The position numbers were made by a program, and so were the translations under genes. Positions 31,397-36,029 of a stretch of 36,029 bases of DNA are shown piece by piece. The notes under the pieces were generated by a model. That model ran no database searches. It had not been told where the DNA came from and worked only from the letters and a program-made list of their open reading frames with translations. Origin of the DNA: Ruminococcus callidus ATCC 27760 (GTDB lineage: Bacteria; Bacillota; Clostridia; Oscillospirales; Ruminococcaceae); assembly GCF_000468015.1 (NCBI RefSeq), contig NZ_KI260480.1:58890-94918 (forward strand). Reading direction: 5' to 3'. Numbering within the stretch: the first letter of the stretch is position 1; each line of letters opens with the position of its first letter.

Positions 31397-31439
31397 CGTT
31401 TTGCGTGTCAGTTTTTTGCGTTTTGCGTGGCAGGCTACA
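31388..31439 (-). other. Prophage right end with two transposase-type sites
   Basis: Read inward on the minus strand the end begins TGTAGCC. It then has TGCCACGCAAAACGCAAAAA and TGACACGCAAAACGAAAAAA, two similar sites 22 bases apart. The left end contains one matching site. Two adjacent end-type sites resemble the R1-R2 arrangement of Mu. Confidence 0.75.
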
Positions 31440-31507
31440 ATTTTTAACGCAGTATGCAGCAAAATTTGCCGAAAAGACGCAGGCAGATGCCTATGCACAC
31501 AAGCTCT
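31440..31507. repeat. Right half of the interrupted palindromic repeat, with target duplication
   Basis: It starts with the ATTTT duplication (31440-31444) and ends CCTATGCACACAAGCTCT. It is the inverted counterpart of 1269-1368. A different half-element (AAGGAAACACTGCAAGCAG) begins at about 31508, next to it, related to the repeat ends at 32735-32942. The remaining bases to 31590 hold a short hairpin (ACAGGCGATATGCCTGT) and the ribosome site of the next gene. Confidence 0.75.
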
Positions 31508-31598
31508 AAGGAAACACTGCAAGCAGCCGGACAGGCGATATGCCTGTGTATATATTGGAACGCCTTGTTCCCAACCCAATTTAAAGGAGTGTATCATT

Positions 31599-32738
31599 AT
31601 GAGTTATCTGAAAGTTGACATTCTGTATCTGAGTGAAAAGGACATGCTGGACGCTGGTGTAAATGATGTTGTGAAGTGCACAGATACCATGGAAGAAGTG
31701 GTGAAGCTTCTGGACGACGGAGATTACCGCATGGGCGGTGAAAACGGCAACTCTCACGGCTGTATGATCAGTTTTCCGGATAATCCCGCATTCCCGAACA
31801 TGCCGAAGAACGGTCCGGACCGCCGCTTTATGGCAATGCCGGCATATCTGGGCGGCAAGTTCGATATGGCAGGTGTGAAGTGGTACGGTTCCAACGTGGA
31901 GAACCGTGAAAAGGGACTGCCCCGTTCCATTCTAATGGTCATTCTGAACGACAAGGACACCGGTGCTCCCAAGGCATTCATGTCTGCAAACCTAATCAGT
32001 GCATACCGTACCGCAGCCATTCCGGGCGTTGGCGTGAAGCTGCTGTCCAAGCCGGATTCCAAGGTGCTGGGTGTTGTAGGACCAGGCTTCATCAACAACA
32101 TCACCATTGAAACCTTTGCAGCACTTCGTCCCTCGCTGGACACCCTGAAGATCAAGGGACGCGGCAGAGCCTCCATTGACCGCTGCATTGCCTATGTCAA
32201 GGAACACTGCCCACAGTTCAAGAACATCATCGTCTGTGATACCATGGAAGAATGCTGCAAGGACGCAGACATTATGACCATTGCCGTTTCCACGCCTACC
32301 GGCGGACACGCCAACTATCCGTTTATCCAGCGGGAATGGCTGAAGCCGGGCTGTCTGGTGTGTGCACCGGGTGCCGTAGATTTTCCGGACGAACTGGTCT
32401 GCGACCCGAAGGTAAAGCTGGTTGTAGATAACAAGAAGCTGTACGAGGCATGGGCAGAGGAATATCCGTATCCCACTTTCGATAAGATGTTCCTGCTGGG
32501 CGACAAGTTCACCGACCTCGACCATGACGGCAAGCTGGACTGGGGCGTGGTACAGAACATCGGTGCCATTGCCAACGGCAAGGTGCCGGGCAGAGAGTCC
32601 GACGATCAGATCATTCTGTACTCCATCGGCGGCATGCCGGTAGAAGATGTGGCATGGGGCAAGACCGTGTATGAAACGGCTCTGGAAAAGGGCATCGGCA
32701 CGAAGCTGAACCTGTGGGACGCACCGTATTTGTATTAA
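31599..32738 (+). CDS. Ornithine cyclodeaminase/mu-crystallin family dehydrogenase
   Basis: The 379-residue protein has the family motifs for an NAD(P)-binding fold (LGVVGPGFINNITIETFAAL) and the preceding SAYRTAAIPGVG. Family members deaminate ornithine to proline or reduce imines. This subgroup is often labelled tyramine oxidase subunit B in clostridial genomes, a name with little support here. The ATG at 31599 follows TTAAAGGAG. It stands upstream of nitrogen assimilation genes, so a role in amino acid nitrogen metabolism fits. Substrate is unknown. Confidence 0.87.
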   Translation: MSYLKVDILYLSEKDMLDAGVNDVVKCTDTMEEVVKLLDDGDYRMGGENGNSHGCMISFPDNPAFPNMPKNGPDRRFMAMPAYLGGKFDMAGVKWYGSNVENREKGLPRSILMVILNDKDTGAPKAFMSANLISAYRTAAIPGVGVKLLSKPDSKVLGVVGPGFINNITIETFAALRPSLDTLKIKGRGRASIDRCIAYVKEHCPQFKNIIVCDTMEECCKDADIMTIAVSTPTGGHANYPFIQREWLKPGCLVCAPGAVDFPDELVCDPKVKLVVDNKKLYEAWAEEYPYPTFDKMFLLGDKFTDLDHDGKLDWGVVQNIGAIANGKVPGRESDDQIILYSIGGMPVEDVAWGKTVYETALEKGIGTKLNLWDAPYLY

Positions 32739-32942
32739 GGAAACGCTGCATAAAGCACGCTTGACGGCTTTGTACGCAATCTGCTTGCAAATTTCCCGTC
32801 ATATTGCCCAGAAATCCCTTGCCATACATAAAGTATGCCTGCGGAATTTCTATGCAATCTGTCGAATGCGGAATTTCTGTGCAATCTGCCGGAAAATCTG
32901 ACTACGCATCTTACGCACAAGTTTTATGCAGTGTTTCCTTAA
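32735..32942. repeat. Complete palindromic MITE-like repeat
   Basis: The 208-bp element has termini TTAAGGAAACGCTGCATAAA and, inverted, TTAAGGAAACACTGCATAAA (19 of 20 the same). Inside are further inverted blocks and a copy of GAATTTCT...GCAATCTG. Its centre (AAAGTATGCCTGCGGAATTTCT) resembles the centre of the repeat at the phage insertion site. The left end overlaps the stop codon of the upstream gene. It fills most of the gap to the glutamate dehydrogenase gene. Confidence 0.8.
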
Positions 32943-33035
32943 GTATTAAGAATCTTGTAAATCACAATTCCGGTAAGTCTGCCGTGACCGGTTTGTCCGG
33001 CAGGCTTTTCGGCTGTCAGGAAAGAGGCGTTTCCC

Positions 33036-34292
33036 ATGAAGAAATACGACCCGTTTGAAAATGTGCAGACGGTAATGGAACAGGCGGCGATACTGGGAAA
33101 GATCGACCGCAGAATGTTTGAGATCATCAAGAATCCCCAGCGGGAAACGAAGGTGTATCTTCCCGTAGAAATGGACGACGGCAGCATTCGGGTGTTCGAG
33201 GGCTATCGTGTGCAGCACTCCAATATCCGCGGCCCGTTCAAGGGTGGTATCCGTTACCACCAGAACTGCGACCTGAACGAGATCAAGGCACTTGCCACAT
33301 GGATGTCTCTGAAATGTGCTGTGGCGAATATTCCTTACGGCGGTGCAAAAGGCGGCATTCAGGTGGATCCCAGTACCTTGTCCAAGCGGGAACTTTGCCG
33401 TCTGACACGGCGGTATACCTACGCCATTGAACCGCTGATCGGAGCGGACAAGGATATTCCCGCACCGGACGTAAACACCAATGCCCAGACTATGGCGTGG
33501 GTGCTGGATACTTACAGCATGCTCCACGGAAAACCATGTCCGGGCGTAGTGACCGGAAAGCCTGTGGAACTGGGCGGTTCCAGAGGACGTGCTTCCGCCA
33601 CCGGCAGAGGCGTGGTCATTGCCACCCAGCTGGTTCTGAAGACCAACGGCGTGGATTCACTGGACGGCGTAAAAGTTGCCGTGCAGGGTATGGGCAATGT
33701 TGGAGCCAACGCGGCACGAATTTTCTGCCACCGCAACGCCTGCGTTGTGGCACTCAGCGATGTGTCCGGTGGCATTTACTGCGAATCCGGATTAGATGCC
33801 GATGCGGTTTCCGCGTTTCTGGAAGAGGGGCACCTGCTGAAAGACTATCAGGCAGAGGGCGTTTCTCATATTTCCAACACGGAACTGCTGACTTGTGACT
33901 GTGATGTGCTGGTGCCGGCGGCTCTGGAAAACCAGATCAACGCCGAAGTTGCAGAACAACTTCGCTGCCGGTACATCGTAGAGGGTGCCAACGGTCCTAC
34001 CACTGTGGAAGCAGATGCGATTCTGGAACAGCGTGGCATTACTCTGATTCCGGATATTTTCGCCAACAGCGGCGGCGTGATCGTGTCCTATTTCGAATGG
34101 GTGCAGAATATCCAGGAACTGACGTGGGAACGCTCACAGGTCAACGAGATGCTGGAAAAACTGATGACGGCTTCTTTCGGCGAACTGCTGGAAGAACGAA
34201 AAAAGACGGCATGTTCTTATCGTATGGCAGCTTATATCGTAGCACTGCGGCGGCTGCTGTACGCCGAGGACATCAAGGGACTGTTCCCATAA
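33036..34292 (+). CDS. Glutamate dehydrogenase family (Glu/Leu/Phe/Val)
   Basis: The 418-residue enzyme interconverts glutamate and 2-oxoglutarate plus ammonia. The catalytic region shows GPFKGGIRYH and PYGGAKGG, and the coenzyme domain VQGMGNVGANAA and FANSGGVIVSYFEW. The length is that of the hexameric clostridial type. The ATG at 33036 follows AGGAAAGAGGCG. The next genes, an ammonium channel and P-II, support a role in ammonia use. Coenzyme choice cannot be told from what I read. Confidence 0.93.
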   Translation: MKKYDPFENVQTVMEQAAILGKIDRRMFEIIKNPQRETKVYLPVEMDDGSIRVFEGYRVQHSNIRGPFKGGIRYHQNCDLNEIKALATWMSLKCAVANIPYGGAKGGIQVDPSTLSKRELCRLTRRYTYAIEPLIGADKDIPAPDVNTNAQTMAWVLDTYSMLHGKPCPGVVTGKPVELGGSRGRASATGRGVVIATQLVLKTNGVDSLDGVKVAVQGMGNVGANAARIFCHRNACVVALSDVSGGIYCESGLDADAVSAFLEEGHLLKDYQAEGVSHISNTELLTCDCDVLVPAALENQINAEVAEQLRCRYIVEGANGPTTVEADAILEQRGITLIPDIFANSGGVIVSYFEWVQNIQELTWERSQVNEMLEKLMTASFGELLEERKKTACSYRMAAYIVALRRLLYAEDIKGLFP

Positions 34293-34313
34293 TCGCGGGA
34301 AACGGGAGTGTAG

Positions 34314-34376
34314 AAGGGAAATACTGCATAAAGCCCGTCTGACGGCTTTGTACGCAATCTGCTTGCAGTGTTTCCG
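34314..34376. repeat. Short palindromic repeat derivative
   Basis: This 63-base element begins GGAAATACTGCATAAAGC and ends GCTTGCAGTGTTTCC (inverted GGAAACACTGCAAGC). Its first 50 bases are nearly those of the left arm of the element at 32735-32942. It looks like that element with the centre and right arm deleted. It lies between glutamate dehydrogenase and the ammonium channel genes. Confidence 0.75.
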
Positions 34377-34399
34377 TAGAAAAAGAGAGGTGTTGCATC

Positions 34400-35632
34400 A
34401 TGACAGGCAATGTTGCATTCATGTTCGTATGTACCATTATGGTATTCTTTATGACACCGGGGCTGGCATTCTTTTACGGCGGCATGGTAAGACGGAAAAA
34501 CGCCCTGAACACCATGATGTTTTGCATGGCAATGATGGGAATCGGTATGCTGCTGTGGTTTCTCTGCGGCTATTCGCTGAGTTTCGGCAAGGATCATGCC
34601 GGCATCATCGGCGACCTGAACAATGTGCTGATGCGGAATGTTTCGTGGGAAGTTACCGGCGGAGAGGGCGATGCACCGGAAATGGTGTCTGCTCTGTTCA
34701 ACATGATGTTCGCAGTGATCTCGCCGGCGATCATTCTGGGAGCCGTGGCAGAACGCATGAAATTTTCCAAAATGATGCTGTTCGTGGTGATCTGGTCGTT
34801 CCTGGTATATTACCCGCTGGCACATATGGCATGGGGCGGCGGACTGCTGGAGATGATCGGTTCCATTGACTTCGCCGGCGGCAACGTCATTCATATCAGC
34901 ACCGGTGTTTCCGGACTGACGGCATGCATCATTCTGGGCAGCCGGAAAGGCTACGGAGCCATGTCCTACCACCCGCACAACATACCGTTGTTTCTGCTGG
35001 GAGCCTCCATGCTGTGGATGGGCTGGTTCTGCTTCAACTGCGGCTGTGCCGGTGGTGCCAACAGTATTGCCGTTCTGGCGTTTGCCAATACAGCACTTTC
35101 CTCCGCCGCAAGCATGGTGGTATGGATGCTCATCGAAGCACTGGTGCAGAAAAAGTGCACCGTCATGGGTGCCGTGACTGGCGGCATCGTGGGGCTGGTC
35201 GGCATCACGCCGGGAGCAGGCTATGTGCCGCTGTGGTCGTCCCTGATCATCGGTGCAACGGCAGCTCCGATCTGCTATCTGGCAATTTCCAAGATGAAGA
35301 AAAAGTTCGGCTATGACGACGCACTGGACGCATTCGGCTGCCACGGTGTCGGCGGTATCTGGGGCGGTATCGTGACTGGTATTTTCGCCACCAAACAGAT
35401 GAACGATGCGGTTCCGCAGGAAGGCTTGCTGTTCGGAGATTACCGGCTGTTTCTCTCCCAGCTGGGGGCAATCGGCATTTCCATTGCAGTGGCAGTGGTC
35501 ATGACGACTATTATCATGCTGGTACTGAAAAAGTGCAGCGGTGTGCGGGTATCCGATCTGGAAGAAGCACAGGGCCTGGATCTGATCGAACACGGTGAAC
35601 GTGCATATCCGGCGTTCAACGGACTGGATTGA
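34400..35632 (+). CDS. amtB: Ammonium channel AmtB
   Basis: The 410-residue membrane protein has about 11 transmembrane helices. The pore twin histidines are in GGNVIHISTG and AFGCHGVGG. The N-terminal FFMTPGLAFFYGGMV motif is typical. It brings ammonium into the cell when nitrogen is low. The start follows GAGAGGTGTTGC. The P-II gene is 14 bases downstream, the usual partnership. Confidence 0.95.
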   Translation: MTGNVAFMFVCTIMVFFMTPGLAFFYGGMVRRKNALNTMMFCMAMMGIGMLLWFLCGYSLSFGKDHAGIIGDLNNVLMRNVSWEVTGGEGDAPEMVSALFNMMFAVISPAIILGAVAERMKFSKMMLFVVIWSFLVYYPLAHMAWGGGLLEMIGSIDFAGGNVIHISTGVSGLTACIILGSRKGYGAMSYHPHNIPLFLLGASMLWMGWFCFNCGCAGGANSIAVLAFANTALSSAASMVVWMLIEALVQKKCTVMGAVTGGIVGLVGITPGAGYVPLWSSLIIGATAAPICYLAISKMKKKFGYDDALDAFGCHGVGGIWGGIVTGIFATKQMNDAVPQEGLLFGDYRLFLSQLGAIGISIAVAVVMTTIIMLVLKKCSGVRVSDLEEAQGLDLIEHGERAYPAFNGLD

Positions 35633-35646
35633 GGAGGTGCGAGATC

Positions 35647-35985
35647 ATGAAAAAAATAGAAGTGATTTTCCGACCGGAAAAGCTGGAGCCGCTGAAAGAA
35701 AAGCTGCTGGCAGCTGGTGTGCAGGGTGTGACTATTTATCAGGTGCACGGCTGCGGAAACCAGCACGGCTGGATCGCCTATCACCGCGGCAATGAGGTCA
35801 TGATGAACACGCTTCCGAAGGTCTATCTAATGACAGTGGTGCCGGACGACCGCGTGGAGGACTTCCTGCAACTGATCAAGGAAAACGTCTATACCGGAAC
35901 TGTGGGCGACGGCAAGATCTTCATTTCCACCGTGGACGAGTGTATTCGTATCCGGACAAATGAAACCGGCGACGCGGCACTTTGA
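35647..35985 (+). CDS. glnK: P-II nitrogen regulator, GlnK-like
   Basis: The 112-residue protein binds ATP, ADP and 2-oxoglutarate and plugs the AmtB channel. It has the B-loop TGTVGDGKIFIS and the T-loop region HGCGNQHGWIAYHRGNEVMM. At the place of the modified Tyr51 of enteric GlnB/GlnK there is Val (RGNEV), so uridylylation is not expected. That is common in Firmicutes. It starts after GAGGAGGTG. Confidence 0.93.
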   Translation: MKKIEVIFRPEKLEPLKEKLLAAGVQGVTIYQVHGCGNQHGWIAYHRGNEVMMNTLPKVYLMTVVPDDRVEDFLQLIKENVYTGTVGDGKIFISTVDECIRIRTNETGDAAL

Positions 35986-35995
35986 CAGGAAATAA

Positions 35996-36029
35996 AAGGC
36001 AATACCGTGCAAAGTCGCCAGACGCTCTT
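35996..36029. repeat. Window-terminal inverted repeat, right copy
   Basis: It is the exact reverse complement of bases 1-34. It begins 11 bases after the stop of the P-II gene. See the left copy for its likeness to other repeats in the window. Confidence 0.85.

Larger units (their letters stand above)
1369..31439 (+). mobile_element. Complete Mu-like transposable prophage with siphovirus virion genes
   Basis: The element is 30,071 bp. It begins TGTGAGTTGACA and its right end, read inward on the other strand, begins TGTAGCCTGCCA. In a gap-free comparison about 18 of the first 28 bases of the two ends agree. It is flanked by ATTTT duplications. The gene order follows Mu: leftward repressor, rightward early genes, MuA-type transposase, MuB-type ATPase, GemA, Mor, gp25-27-like genes, then packaging, head, tail and lysis. 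No tail sheath, baseplate wedge, mom or invertase gene is seen. The tail genes are of the non-contractile type. Every expected essential module is present and no clear frameshift was noticed, so it looks intact. Confidence 0.9.

Noticed and set aside
34232-35593. A 453-codon minus-strand frame opposite amtB
   Set aside because: It is antisense to a well-defined ammonium channel; the His-rich composition is a shadow.
1-36029. tRNA or other attachment-site integration for the phage
   Set aside because: No tRNA gene is seen, and the ends, the transposase and the 5-bp duplication show transposition, not site-specific recombination.

Overview
The window holds a complete Mu-like transposable prophage (positions 1369-31439, 30,071 bp) in a chromosome segment of a gut-type Firmicute. 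Ruminococcus or a close relative in the Oscillospiraceae/Ruminococcaceae is the likeliest host. That guess rests on protein style, AAGGAGG-type ribosome binding sites and the many palindromic intergenic repeats; no rRNA or other marker gene is present.

Host flanks. To the left is an iron-dependent alcohol dehydrogenase (58-1269). To the right are an ornithine cyclodeaminase/mu-crystallin family protein (31599-32738) and a nitrogen-assimilation set: glutamate dehydrogenase, an AmtB ammonium channel and a P-II regulator (33036-35985). Host intergenic spaces carry copies and halves of palindromic, MITE-like repeats. The window itself starts and ends in a perfect 34-bp inverted repeat that resembles arms of these elements, so the ends are probably assembly breaks at repeats.

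Prophage ends. The left end begins TGTGAGTTGACA at 1369 and the right end finishes GGCTACA at 31439. Both are flanked by the 5-bp duplication ATTTT, and both carry related transposase-binding-like motifs. Removing the phage rebuilds a 163-bp palindromic repeat, so the phage inserted into one. It carries a second repeat of the same size class at 7653-7814.

Phage layout. Immunity: a leftward XRE repressor (1783-2145) faces a perfect-consensus rightward promoter whose spacer is an 18-bp operator. Early region (2325-10359): small unknown genes, a Cro/Ner-like HTH protein, a MuA-type DDE transposase, a MuB-type ATPase, a replication-protein fragment, a DnaC/IstB-type ATPase, GemA and a Mor-family activator. 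Middle region (10477-12172): a DUF2730-like membrane coiled coil, an unknown protein, a Mu gp27-like DUF3486 protein, and a NusG/LoaP-type elongation-factor paralogue. Late region (12479-31326): terminase, SPP1-type portal, minor capsid protein, scaffold, capsid, connectors, non-contractile tail, collagen-like baseplate/receptor protein, holin and a two-domain endolysin. The phage therefore joins Mu-style transpositional replication to a siphovirus virion.

Most interesting parts. (1) The NusG-like gene lies directly upstream of a 306-bp leader with two hairpins and a strong intrinsic terminator, and at least four more intrinsic terminators lie inside the late operon. This fits phage-encoded processive antitermination. 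(2) The minor capsid protein has an AT-rich C-terminal JAMM-like domain, as in MuF-type phage polymorphic toxins. A near-consensus promoter sits inside the gene at the domain junction, and a 51-residue acidic ORF (candidate immunity protein) follows. (3) A cargo array comes next: a Tad2-like (DUF2829) putative Thoeris inhibitor and a small membrane protein, with three nearly identical terminators around them. A second, more divergent Tad2-like ORF precedes the holin.
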